A stretch of 64,000 nt of DNA from Massospora cicadina. Taxonomy: Eukaryota > Entomophthoromycota > Entomophthoromycetes > Entomophthorales > Entomophthoraceae. The position numbers and the translations under genes were made by a program. The stretch spans positions 124,001 through 188,000 of the forward strand of contig JAKSZP010000117.1 of NCBI GenBank assembly GCA_022478985.1. Direction: 5' to 3'. How positions within the stretch are numbered: position 1 is the first letter of the stretch; the number at the start of each line of letters is the position of its first letter. Under the pieces are notes generated by a model. It searched no databases. It worked only from the letters and a program-made list of their open reading frames with translations, and was not told the DNA's origin. This document shows positions 1 through 10,556 of the stretch, piece after piece.

Positions 1-325
1 CGGTTGTTGATCTCAACAACTATGTGACACCTCAATCCTCATCCTGCGGATGCCCCAATTCCATTTGCTATCAACAACGATCCGCTTCTAAAATGATGAA
101 ACTGATGATGATGTTCCACCTGATTCCCCTCCCCTTCCGCCATGGTGAGATAAGCAGCTCGCTGCTGTGCCACCTGGTAGGTTGTTTTCTTGTTTATTTT
201 GTGTTTCCCGCTGCTCTTTTAGGGTCTTTGATTCATGTTTTTGGTTGGTTTAGTTCTAGAGTTTCTGTTTTAATATTGTCCATCCCTGGTCGGCTTGCCT
301 TGGTTAAATAAAAACAATAATTTTA
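1..325 (+). mobile_element. HL2-a: 3' end of an ORF1-only half-LINE
   Basis: The first 165 bases encode the degraded C-terminus of the HL2 ORF1-like protein. A block reading HPADAPIPFA matches the conserved 'PHxADAxTPxLSAL' block of the copies at 27.1, 51.0 and 58.2 kb, followed after a frameshift by an acidic, proline-rich tail (VPPDSPPLPPW). The rest is the HL2 3' UTR: a T-rich stretch, a 'GTCCATCCCTGGTCGGCTTGCCT' -like block shared with the other copies, and an A-rich end at about 310-325. The 5' part lies outside the window. The 95-residue open frame at 24-311 crosses the stop and the UTR, so it is not a gene. Confidence 0.7.
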
Positions 326-427
326 GCCTGATTGGAGGCACTACTACTCTCATAATTGGGAAATTTTTAGGCTTAATATTTGCACCTCAGCGGTGTACAT
401 TCACCTTTCAACCAGCCCAATAACAAT

Positions 428-592
428 TTGTCATACAGCTGATTAGTAAATGAGGCAGGTTCACCTTGGGACAAATATATTACGCCAATTTTTTTAGCCT
501 GTGCTGATTTCGAGCCTGTTTTAATCAAAACCCAACCCAGAAGAGCAGGAACTACTCCGCTATGTTACTACTCCTCTTGTCATACAGCTGAT
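428..592. repeat. SINE-like insertion with 16-bp target duplication
   Basis: TTGTCATACAGCTGAT occurs exactly at 428-443 and again at 577-592, enclosing a 133-bp segment (444-576). A perfect 16-bp direct repeat around a short unrelated insert is the mark of target-primed retrotransposition, and it matches the 16-17 bp duplications around HL1 and HL2 copies in this window. The insert has no reading frame and I found no clear tRNA A/B boxes. It could be a SINE, a rearranged 5'-truncated LINE end, or filler DNA. The element name is inference; the duplication is directly visible. Confidence 0.6.
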
Positions 593-1979
593 GAAATATA
601 ATAAATGGGGAAAGAATATATGGAATTTGAGTAATAATGCACCCTTAATCAGGACGTCAGCAGGCTTCTCAATAGTACTAGGTACTCCCTATTTGGGCCA
701 TCCATGTTCAAGTACATCATGCCAATTAAAATGATCAACATACATAAAAACTAATACTTGTTAATTGTATTTGCATTAAATTCAGAAATTCAATTAGTTT
801 TGTGCCATAATTTCACTTGATTCACCCAAATGTATCCCATAATTAGCCAAACAATTTATATAATAGCTATTATTAGTATAATAATTGGGTTCTTTAGATG
901 CAATCAAGGAGGTTTTGAGGTGTATCTGATTTATCAGATTATGCAGATAAATCGGAAAGGATCAAAGGATCCATTAATGAGAGTATTCTATCAGCATTGG
1001 TGGTTTTCTGGAAGGTTTTATTTTCAAATCAACCATCAAAATCTAACAGAAGCCTCCGGCTCTATATTGAATGATCCTTTGCTGACCTATGTAGGAAGAT
1101 GTGACAAGTGTCTACAGTATGGTTATTTCTCTTGCAAAAAATGCAGGATAATTTTGGGGTAGGCGACTTGAGGGGGCGTAACTGCTAGCACCTGGGCTTA
1201 GTTTATTATTAAAATGAGGGGCCCAGTGGGTTTGAGTAGATTGGCCAGAATCTCTAAAATGGCTTCTTTGATATGGAGGATAGATGTCAAGTTAAACTTC
1301 ACCGCTATAAGAAAAAAGAATGTTAGGTATATTTTTAAACACCAAAAATGAAGCAGCGATAGCATCATCTTAAGTGAGATTCTTTCCAGTGTCCAACGTT
1401 CGACCTTCAAAGTAAACATGATGTGCGAACTAAGTAATGGTTTTTTCCCAAAAAGCATATACCTATAAAAGTTTGCTTTTGGGTATATAAAGTTAAGTCG
1501 CTCCCAAAGTCCTAAAGTAAGGCCGTCTTGGTGTCAGCTTAAATCTGGCAATGCATGAGATGAGGCACCAAAATGTCTTGATATAAACAACTAAAACAGT
1601 TATTTATGTGTTTGTGTTATTTGGTGTCAGTGATTTCTTCCATAGCACTTTTGTAACAAAATAGGAAAGAGAAGATACTTCTTCTCCTGGGAAATACTTC
1701 TCTCTTTACAACGGTTTTAACGTGCCACTGGGGGGTCTATGGTCAAATGACGTGGACTGACAATGGTGGGAAGTTTTCACCAAAAGAGGAACTGATATCG
1801 CCAGAAGGTTCATTAGGGTGGAGGGTGTCCACTTTACTTTGCAAGGCGGTATCTTCTATTATCAAATCCACCCAATCATGGGTAGCACAAATTGCCAATT
1901 TTGTAGTGACAAGAGGTTTAACTGCTGAATTTTGCTTTTAAGCTTGGTAGTCGCATTTCAAAAGTCAAGTTGGAGTTGC
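593..1979. other. No recognisable gene; decayed DNA
   Basis: About 1.4 kb with open frames of 60-110 codons on both strands, none matching a family I know. The 110-residue plus frame at 830-1162 starts with hydrophobic low-complexity AT-rich sequence. The minus frame at 1198-1458 could be a remnant of the downstream part of GyA pol, since it lies on the same strand just beyond GyA, but no diagnostic motif is left. Confidence 0.4.
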
Positions 1980-3229
1980 TCAAGGGCGGGGATTCTTTGC
2001 TCCATTCCACGCATCATAGTGGGTAATTTGGCCAAGAGTTTGAGGCTTTCCTGATCTGAAGAGGGATCTGACACCAAATAATTCATAGTAATCATAGTTG
2101 CACTGCGAACTCAGGGTATACCTGGCAGGTAGCACCAGATTTTTTAGGACCAAGGGGTTTAGACCACTTGTCTTTTTTAAATTTAGGCAAAAGAAAACCA
2201 AAGCTCAGGGTGCTGAATTATATGTATTTGCTTTCCTTGGCCACAAAGTCTCTCTTCAGGTTAATGTCCCAGGATTTATAAAATCTTAACTATTATTTCT
2301 GCCTAAATAAATAGAGGAAGGAAAATTTAACTCAACAGTGGCCAAAATAGAGTAAAGTATACTAGTTAGAAACATCATTATATAAGAGTTTTCTCAGTTA
2401 ATTTCCATGCATACTAAGCTAGATCTTTTCTCCTTATCAATTGGGGATTCTGCAACAGGTTGTTCCTATCTTTCAAATGGAATTCATTAGCTGCTTAGAT
2501 TGGGCTTGAATCCCAATAACAGAGGGTTTTGAGAGAGTAATTTTTGACCACATTAGTTGAGGATTGTCCCCAATATTAAGAGGGCTTTAAATCTTGTCAG
2601 GGATTATCCAATGATGGTTTCAGCTAGTTTGACGTTTTGGGTTCTATTCCTGTAATATACCTCATCCTGATCTCCAATTTGGGTAGGAATCCTGAAAGTC
2701 CTCAAAAATGAGGTCCTGATAAGAAAATTGTAGGTCTGGTTGTGAGACACAATAGCAGGAGTAGAAATTACCTTTGAAAAGAGTCACAGTGAAAGGCGCT
2801 TCATGATCCTTCTGAAATAGTGGATTATGGGCCTGCTGTATCATAAATCTTCTGATAATCTATGTCAGGAGTAAGGCCTAGTTGTTTCACCAGTTTAGTG
2901 GACATGATACTATCCTATGCCCACTATCAACAAATTTAACTGATTCTAAGTTTATTCACTGAAATATGAATATATGTGCATTCAGAAAAATAATTGCCAT
3001 CAGATTTCTAGTTAGGACCTCCAATGTATCCCCCTGATTATAAAAGGTTTGAATCTCTACGTCTATCTGGTAGCTGTATCTCTTCAAATTTTATAAGCCA
3101 TTGTCATTTAAGACCCATTTAATTAGAGGCTTATCTCCAGAGGTAATTGGAAGCTCTTGTAATACTAGCTGTTTAGCATACAACTTCATTATGATATTAG
3201 CCACAACTTGGTTCCACCTTTCTTTGGGG

Positions 3230-4272
3230 CACAGTTGGTCATGACAACCCTATCTTCGATTGTTAGTTACTGAACCACTAGAGACGAGGGGGTTTGTCAT
3301 TCTTTGAGCTTAAATAAGGTAAGGTTAGAGATTTTTTGTACTGAACTGTTTAGAAGAGGCAGAAGTTGAAATCACAATTCTACTCCGCCCCAACCTTTCA
3401 AAGTCTGCCTCTTTCAAGGGATCCATGAATGAACCCTAAGCGTTGAATTTTCCTTAAGCAACGATTGTCATAATGCCTTAATTCATGCAAAAATAACAAA
3501 AGACCTAATAATATCAGGATTTCCAAAATGAGGACAATACGCCTGAGTTAATTCCTGGGGAGGGAAGATAACCCAGTCATATTATGGTATACCCATAGAC
3601 CTGAGCTTAGCGCTTCAATATGACAGTGCAACGATGGAGTAATTTACCATGTGCATTAACGTTATCATTAATCAAAACTATTATCACAGCCTGATACAAC
3701 TTTGTATAGGTCTCACAGGCGTGTCAAAATTTTATATGGGCGTCAAAATCATTTATGACGTTATCCTCAGATAATGTCTTCATCTTTAAGTAGAAGGGTT
3801 TTGAAAACACTTGAATATTCTCAACTCTTTTAAATGATATATTAAGAATTTTCATCTTACAAGTTAACTTCTTTTTAGCCACGCTGAAATCTATAATAAG
3901 AAGGCACTTAGTGTTAGAGTAGGACAAGACGGCCTTCTTTAGTTTTTCATAACTAACTCTTGAATCTCAGAGTCTAAGGAGGTCATTAACACTGCCAATT
4001 TAGCAGTATCAGGCACTCTAGCCATGCTATTCTCAAAAAGATAAAAAAGATGTATGTTCACATTTTTATTGAACTTTATTATATTAACAGGGTTTACCAA
4101 TGAAATGATTTTCATGACTGCCAGGTTTAAGAGCCTGTGATGTAACTAATGTTCTTCTGAGAGCCTCAGTATGGTCAAGTTCTATGGTGGCGCCAACATT
4201 CAGAGTGTAGGGGAAACCAGCATTTTGATTACAAGTAACTCGCGCCCCTTCACCATCACTATCATTATCCAC
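3230..4272 (-). pseudogene. GyA gag pseudogene
   Basis: The 62-residue open frame 4272-4084 (acidic, starting MDNDSDGEGARV) is followed after stops by a stretch reading FENSMARVPDTAKLAVLM and TSLDSEIQELV at about 4050-3970. The latter has the helical, 'make-cuts-and-count' style of gypsy capsid domains. The distal end has a cysteine/histidine remnant (GCHDQLCPKERW) in the position of a nucleocapsid knuckle, with the first two cysteines lost. Nucleic-acid binding and particle assembly are the known roles of this family; this copy is broken by several stops. Confidence 0.6.
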
Positions 4273-4696
4273 TGGAAGGGTTCCCTGAGCAACTTGAACC
4301 GGATGATACTGACAATAGTTTTATCAAATCTTCAACTTAAATTGGTTTTTTAATTCAGAAAAACGGCAGAGTTCCACAAGCAACGTAATTTCCATATTGA
4401 CAAAAATATGGTTAAAGACTGGAAGTCCGATTTTAAAGCAATATTTCACTGTTAAAGGATTTTATTGCTGTCCTAAGTCTTTGATTTGACAATCATGAAC
4501 CAATATGATAATGGATAGTAGGCCATCGTGGGCCTTCTATCTTCTTTAATCATAAATATTGTCCTCACAATTTGGATGGGCCTGGAGGCTGTCCATTTTA
4601 GCATCAAAAGGGTACGCTAACTCTGGTGGAAAAAAGACCTCAATTAAGCTATTTCAGTTCATAATTGAAGATGGGGTACAGGAAACAAAATGTGCC

Positions 4697-4714
4697 CCCA
4701 AGTAGTGAGCACTA
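4697..4714 (-). other. GyA primer binding site
   Basis: On the minus strand TAGTGCTCACTACTTGGG lies 2 bases after an LTR-type CA end (4717) and just before gag. The first 13 bases match the sites of GyE (19866) and GyF (34432) at all but one position each, so three separate gypsy lineages seem to use the same tRNA primer. Position after a CA dinucleotide and before gag supports the call. Confidence 0.6.
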
Positions 4715-4717
4715 AAT

Positions 4718-5384
4718 GTTGAAACTAGCGCAGGGAATTAGATTACAACCGCACTAGTTAATTACATACTAACAAAAGGGTGCTGTTTGTTGACAGTAGC
4801 CTTGACCAAAACCAATACAAAAAGCTTAATTTCATAAACAGGGATTTATTAATATATAAAATAGAGCACGGTGTAGTATCTGGTACTGCCATTGGCTCTA
4901 GGGCTTTCTCAAATAATCTTCTTAATAGACTCCTCCAGCTTCTACATGAAAAGATCCTCTTGCAATTGGCATTCTTCTTCAGATATTCTCGTTTTACCAG
5001 CGTTTTCATTGGTGCTTTCACTATATAGCAAGAAGCACTCCATGATTTGTAGACTAAAATGACAATAACAGAATTGGCCCAAAAGAGCGAAACTTAGAGC
5101 TTGGAGATCATCCTAGAAAATATGTAATATGTTAAACAAATTTAAATTACTGGAGGATAGCCCTGATAATTTTAAGAACCTTATTACTGATGGTTTTACG
5201 CTGGCATGGGGCAACATGGACAATTACGCCAAATAATTTAGAGACAATAAGATAATTAATGTACAGCGTATATCACTGATAAATTTAAGGGAATATAATA
5301 AGTGCTGTGAATTTAGGGATTTGATTATTAATTACCCAATCCATTAGGCTTTTATATATAAAAACGTAGCCCATGTGCCAAGGT
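4718..5384 (-). repeat. Candidate 5' LTR of GyA
   Basis: By position this AT-rich stretch, upstream of the GyA primer binding site and ending in CA on the minus strand, should be the 5' LTR. I could not find its partner copy, so the outer boundary is unknown; the HL1-a insertion begins at 5402. Overlapping open frames of 82 and 87 codons on opposite strands here are not supported as genes. Confidence 0.35.
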
Positions 5385-5401
5385 AAGTATGCTAACTAAA
5401 A

Positions 5402-5761
5402 TACTTATGTGACAGCTCTCATCATTTTTGTTGAGAATCAACTTGCTTAATACATTGAGGCGATGGACACCGCCTGCCACATTAATGAAGAAAACCCACA
5501 ACTATACCTCCTTATGCCCCATGTCGCTGATGCTTCCACCCCAATGCTGTCCAACATGGTCCGCCAGCTAAAGTGGGCGCCAGACAAAAGTTTCCCCAAA
5601 GCCTCCTCGCCATCTGATATGGCTTCCTAGTCTGATATCCTAGTGGCTATATTAGGAATTTTTTAATTCAAACTAATCCCTTTGTTTGGCCCATTTGTGA
5701 ATAAAGATGCATGGCGGCTCCCCCTTTTGGGTTGGGCACCACTAGTACTAAAAAAAACAAA
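5402..5761 (+). mobile_element. HL1-a: 5'-truncated half-LINE with 17-bp TSD
   Basis: A 360-bp fragment holding the end of the HL1 ORF1-like protein and its 3' UTR, ending in CACTAGTACTAAAAAAAAC. It is flanked by AAGTATGCTAACTAAAA (5385-5401) and AAGTATGCTAGCTAAAA (5762-5778), a 17-bp duplication with one transition. Coding content in mixed frames corresponds to the block 'QYVEAMDTAGLIN...YLLMPHVADASTP' of other copies. The A-rich 3' end, 5' truncation and long duplication show LINE-type target-primed insertion. Confidence 0.85.
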
Positions 5762-5985
5762 AAGTATGCTAGCTAAAAACTGCTATCTAATTAATATATA
5801 TAGTATGGCATTAAATTTATAAAATAAGGTGCCAGATGGTTGGTCAACCAAAAACAACAAGATCCATGGCCCTTGTGCCTGGTGAAGGGGTTTCAGGAGA
5901 CAATTTCTCCATGTTTGGTCAAAATGGAGTTAGCTACATAAATAGCCATTAATTCTTACAGGGTCATCCTTTGTAAGTCCATTCC

Positions 5986-6859
5986 TGTAAGTCTTAAGCA
6001 GGAACCCCTCAACCTAGACTGGTATCAATTACATTCTTCTTTAAAAAGGGGCGGAAGCCGGTACCAGTGCCTCTCATCTTCCAGGTCAATTTAGCCTATG
6101 TGATGGATGAGAGGTGGGTACCAGCGTACCCCCTGAGGGTTGTAGTTCCCTTTTCAGCGTTATCTCCCACCAAACTGATGAAAAAACTTAGTATTTTTTG
6201 GAAGGTGGCGAAATTATTCAAACACAACAAACCCACCGAGATCCTTCCATTGCATCAATCCATATCTGTCCTCAACAGGTACAGGGGTGGTAAACCCTTT
6301 CACCACAATAACTGGTCTTGGCCTTGTGTGGGCTGGCCTTGGGCACTACCTGCCAGCTGACTAAAACGTCGATGATGTTGCAAAATGCATGTGTGTGCAA
6401 AAAATAGATTTTAGTAATGTGTTTGAATCAAACTTGTATGATTAGGATGGACCTTAGTTGGTTGCAAAATAGGTCTGGTGGGCCAACTCGCCAGATTGTT
6501 TTTAGTTTATTCCAATGGCAGTTGTGCATGCTTTACGCTTTTACCCATCGAGCTTTTAGGCAGCAGTCCCAGGCAGGTACCACTATAACTTTATTTCCTT
6601 GATTGTCACCCATTTGTTTTATATAAAAATTCACAAAACCCCAAAAAATTTTGGCCTTAAGTACTTTATTAAAAAAAAATAAAAAGCCTGATGATACCCA
6701 AACTGAGCAACCCTTGGCTGGTCTTTGATTTCAGTCTTTTTATAATTAAGACTTCAATTTGGACAGCTGTGCCTGCGTCATTCTGGCTTTAGTTTTGTAT
6801 GGTGACTCACCTGGAGTTCTAGGTCAGTCTTATCAATATTATCAGCATGCTCCATGACG
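5986..6859 (+). repeat. GyB 5' LTR
   Basis: 874 bp, collinear with the 3' copy over its whole length (for example AAAAGGGGCG, GCAAAATAGGTCTGGTGGGC and GGACAGCTGTGCCTG in both). It contains a 97-codon open frame at 6067-6360, which includes the LAYVMDERWVPAYPL block discussed in the findings. The same block recurs in the 3' LTR and in three unrelated places in the window. Confidence 0.85.
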
Positions 6860-7185
6860 TAATGAAGCGACCTATACACTAAATTTTTCCGTCTCACCCT
6901 TTGTGTGGGGTGTCATGTGGGTTTTCTATACCAGCCTTAAACCCCTTTTCAGTTGGCCGTATCTAGCTCAACCCTGGCTCCAGTAGGTTGTAATGTGCAA
7001 GATCTGGACTTGTTTGGTGCTGACCAGTAATAACTCCGGTTTTAGTTGAAATAGATCCAGTGCAGAAAATCCCCTTCTCCCATTAATTACCTCCATCAGC
7101 TTGGAGGAACCAAAAACGCTCACCTACAAGTAGGACCACGCCTATTCCTAAACCAGTCGAAATCCATCTGGGCACTCACCAGGTG

Positions 7186-7521
7186 TCATTTGAGGCCTTG
7201 GTTGGCACAGGGGAGGCAGTAAATTACATAAGTTTAGAGTTGGTGCACTAGTTGGAATAAAACTTTGATGTAGGCCTGGAAGTTGTGGTTACATCTTCCA
7301 AAATATAGTCATACTCCATGGTGCATCGCCCAATCACATTCCAAGTGGGCAACTTTAAGTTCTGCGATTATTTCTCAGCCATGTCTGACCTGGTATTCTC
7401 AGTTATCATTGGTTTGGCTTGGTGGAGACGCCAACAAGTGAATGTCAGCCTGGCTTCAAACATGTTACTCTTTGGAATTGCCCAGGGCAGCAGCAAGCTC
7501 CTTCTCCTCAGCATTGGGTAA
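7186..7521 (+). pseudogene. GyB aspartic protease remnant
   Basis: The reading FEALVGTGEAVNYI at 7190-7235 is a retropepsin active-site region in which the catalytic Asp of D-T-G has become Gly (GAC to GGC). It is followed by the strand-rich stretch FQVGNFKFCDYF and the expected hydrophobic end (VIIGLAW) at about 7340-7425. Retropepsins cut the Gag-Pol polyprotein; this copy has lost its catalytic residue and has stops between the halves. Confidence 0.6.
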
Positions 7522-7659
7522 AGTGTAGAGTATTGGTTCCATTTTCATGCTCGCTACACCCACGGGCTTGCAACCAGATTTTCCCCCATCCCTGGTAGCA
7601 TAATAGAATATTTTTAATAAGGAGAAAGCTAATTAGTTTTCTCCACACTTAAAATATGA

Positions 7660-8290
7660 TCTTAACTTCCAAACAACGGTGCAGGTGGTAAATATAAACC
7701 GCCCACTGTACCTCCATACAATGGAAGAAAAAGTGGCCTTGGACATATGGATTGACGACATGTCATGAAGGGGTGGCTTATCAAAGAGACATTATCAGTC
7801 GCCTCCTTCATTGTGTTTGCAAAAAAGGCTGATGGCACACTGTACCCTTGCATGATTTAAGGTAACCTCAACAACATCATAATTCACAACCCCTACCCCT
7901 ACCGCTTGAACAAACAATTGCCAAGTAATTGTGAAGTCAATTGTATTTTTTACTCGATCTGGTGAACGACTCTAACAAATCTGGGTAGTGAAGATCAGGA
8001 ATGGCTTACCGCTATTTGAACTAAGCAAGGTATATTCCAATTTCTCATAATGCCTTTCAGGTTAAAAAATGCGCCTGCCACATTCCAGTGGATTATTGAC
8101 AATGTGCTGGGCGATATGAGCAAGAAGTGTGACATTGCTTACCTAATAATATCTTTATCCAGCCCTTAACCCCCAAACATCATGCCATATATCTGGAGGA
8201 TGTGCTTGCCACTTTGCACAGGGCAAGGCTATCCGTGCACCATCAAAGTGCACGTTCTTCCACGACGAGGTTTTTTTGGTTAACCTGGTA
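7660..8290 (+). pseudogene. GyB reverse transcriptase remnant
   Basis: KKADGTLYPCMI, then after a stop GNLNNIIIHNPYPY (about 7820-7905), is the RT finger region 'KKDG..R.C.DYR.LN..T..N.YP'. The palm follows as MPFRLKNAPATFQ at 8050-8090. The catalytic YxDD box is not recognisable: the expected place near 8140 reads YLII. At least six stops and several frameshifts interrupt the domain. Confidence 0.8.
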
Positions 8291-8299
8291 TTAAAAGAT

Positions 8300-8920
8300 G
8301 GTTATGCTAAGTCACCTTGTAAACTTAAGGCCATCCTTGAGTGACCTACCCCAATACCCAGAAGCTTTTGCAGAGCTTCTTTGGGCACCATCATTTTATA
8401 AAGAAATTTTCTCCTGCCCTCTTTCAGCTGGCCACGTTGCTGCACCCCCTCCCCAGCAATAAAGTCCCATTTCATTGGACCCCAGAATTCCAGCAGGCAT
8501 TTGATGCTATAATATAATATACATACACCTTCAGTGCTCAAGCATGATTATGCAACCAAACCTTCATTGTCACTTGTGACACCTCTTATGCCATCGTGGT
8601 AATGGTCTTGTTTCAGTAGTATGATGGTGTGGAGCAGACAAAGCATATTTTCCCACAAATTTACATTCACAGAGCTGAACTGGGTTATTTACACCAAAGA
8701 GTTGCAGCTGTATTATGGGCGCTAACCCATTGGCGGTACCTCCTGCAGGGCACCATACATGAGGTAACACTTCAGGTGGACCACCAAGCCCTCATGTACT
8801 TTTGCAAGCTGCAGAAGTTGGCACAATCAAGCCCATATGTACGGTGACCTATGTAGGGTTAACTTTGAATACAAATTTGTGAAGGGTCAATGAACATTCT
8901 TCCCAATTTCCTAAGCTGCA
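8300..8920 (+). pseudogene. GyB RNase H remnant
   Basis: Three blocks of the gypsy RNase H are readable: the RT-RNase H connection ending in FHWTPEFQQAFDA (about 8470-8510), TCDTSYAIVVMVL with the first catalytic Asp (8565-8615), and HRAELGYLHQRVAAVLWALT followed by WRYLLQG and LQVDHQALMYF (8650-8805). The last matches the usual 'E..YP..DKELLAIV.A...WR.YL.G....V.TDH..L'. Stops separate the blocks. Confidence 0.8.
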
Positions 8921-9309
8921 AACACATCTTATGTCAAAAGAGGTGGTGGAGCAAGAGTTCACCACAGTGATTCTGAAGACCCAGATTTTAGCCATCGCCC
9001 CACCTGAAATTTGGTTGGTATATCCAGACCTGACTGCCCCCCTATCTGCTCGAGTTTTGGCTCACCAGAAGACTTTCCCTGAAGGCTTGGAGTTTTTGGA
9101 GCAGCTCATGGATCCAGGGCACAAGCGTTCCCATTACTCAGTGGGTGCAGAGGTAATTCTATTCTGGTCTCAGTTGTGGGTGCTCCCTCAGATTCGCACC
9201 AAAGTGATTTAAGCCCTCACAATCCCCATCTGTTGGTCACTCCAGAGTGAAAATTGCCTGGACTTGGTGAAGCATACATACAGTTGGATTGGGATCATAA
9301 AAGACATCC

Positions 9310-9990
9310 CTGCATGGATAACGAGATATGTTACCCGCAAATGTGCGAAATTTGACTGCTTAGGACGGAACGGCCCTCTCCACTGCTGCAACAGGCTGAG
9401 AGCTATGGACGTTGGTGTCCGTCAACTTCATAGTTGATCTCCCTTCCTTGAATGGCTACAATGTGATAATGATCAGTATAGACTATTTCACCAAATTCTC
9501 TCTTTATATCCCATTCTCAATTTACACTACCTAAGGAACCGTTCATCTTTTTGTCCGCAACATCTTCTCTATGTTTGGATTACTAAAGGAGATTGTGAGT
9601 GTTGGGTATCCACAATTCACGGCATGCTTTTGGAAGGCCCTTCTGGCCATCCTGAAAATTCAACCATGTCAGTCCACAGTGTACCACTACCAATTGGATG
9701 GTCAGACGGAATGAGTTAATCATATCCTGGATCAGTACCTCCAGTGTTGCACCACTGCTGCATAAGACACTAGAGCGGATGATCTTCCATTGGCTCAGTT
9801 CACTTACATTAATTCCTCACACACCTCCACATGGTTTTTACTGTATGAAGCGACGTTGGGGTACAACCCTTCCTATTTCCTGGACTCTGTCTTCTCCATG
9901 AAGTTCCCACAGTGGCTAAGAATGCTCAGATAATTCAGACCACTCAGTCCCTGGTTTGTAAACACCTTACTAAAGTGATCGCCAATTATA
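9310..9990 (+). pseudogene. GyB integrase remnant
   Basis: A degraded HHCC region near 9310-9350 (YVTRKCAKFDC in the best frame) is followed at 9421-9513 by VNFIVDLPSLNGYNVIMISI then DYFTKFSLYIPF, which is the conserved start of the catalytic core ('DF...LP.S.G.D.I.V.VDR.TK...F.P'). Later pieces through 9990 fit the rest of the core and the region around the third acidic residue, but frames change repeatedly. Confidence 0.75.
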
Positions 9991-10105
9991 AGTGACTCAC
10001 TGACCAAAAGTGCCTACCCACCCTCAATTTTAGGGTGGGTTCACATGTACTGCTTGACACTCGCCACCTCCACATCAAGGTCACTTTACGGAACTTTGCA
10101 ATTAA

Positions 10106-10440
10106 GTGGACAGACCCTATGTGGTTGTTGAGGATTTGGGTAGTGGTTCATTCCTTTTGGCGCTCCTTCCCCACTGGAAACAGCATCCAGTTTTTCATGC
10201 TTCCCAGGCTAACCCAATTTCTGGAGTCCCACCCGCTGGCCCTGAACCAGACATTTTGGATGTTTTACCCAAATCTAAGGTGCAATTTTGGTTTATCATC
10301 AGTCCAGCCGCTCAGTTCATTACCTGGTGGCTTGGAAGGGCTTCCCGTCCTATGAGAATAGTTGGGTTAGTGCCCGTGATTGTTCCAACTGTCATGAGTT
10401 TGTGGAGCCATTCCATGTAGCACACCTGGATGCCCCTCAC
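10106..10440 (+). pseudogene. GyB C-terminal chromodomain
   Basis: In one frame VFHASQANPISG and PDILDVLPKSKVQFW (10188-10290) correspond to the 'VFHVS.LKP...EEILD.R.R....YLV' part. In the next frame VAWKGFPSYENSWVSARDC and FVEPFHVAHLD (10318-10430) complete 'V.WKG.P..E.TWEP...'. Chromodomains in chromovirus integrases bind methylated histone tails and steer insertion to heterochromatin. A -1/+1 frameshift separates the two halves here. Confidence 0.8.
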
Positions 10441-10556
10441 CATCCTCCCAATATCGCTTCAATCATAGCCATCAAAAATCCCATGGCTTACAAAACTATT
10501 GCGCTGGCTCAGTTCCCTGGTGGCGTCTCTCCACCCCTTCCTAAAGAAAATGATAA

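Larger units (their letters stand above)
1980..4717 (-). mobile_element. GyA: decayed Ty3/gypsy element, gag to protease
   Basis: Read on the minus strand from a primer-binding-site-like sequence at 4714 there is a gag-like protein (about 4620 to 3230), a degraded zinc-knuckle region near 3230-3300 reading GCHDQLCPKERW, and a retropepsin-like motif FVDSGHRIVS at about 2935-2900. This is the gag-protease order of gypsy elements. Protein-like sequence in several frames continues to about 1980, but no RT motif survives. Many stops and frame changes make it non-functional. The upper boundary is the CA-ending LTR edge at 4717; the lower boundary is only where recognisable sequence fades. Confidence 0.7.

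Noticed and set aside
24..311. 95-codon plus frame as a small membrane protein
   Set aside because: It runs from the HL2 coding end into its T-rich 3' UTR; the hydrophobic stretch is translated UTR shared by other HL2 copies.
830..1162. 110-codon plus frame as a gene
   Set aside because: AT-rich low-complexity start, no motif, no neighbour, and similar lengths occur by chance on both strands here.
4758..5028. Overlapping open frames of 82 and 87 codons on opposite strands
   Set aside because: They lie in the presumed GyA LTR and at most one could be real; no motif supports either.
6067..6360. 97-codon frame as an independent host gene
   Set aside because: It lies wholly inside the GyB 5' LTR and has a collinear but broken partner in the 3' LTR; kept only as the DERW observation.
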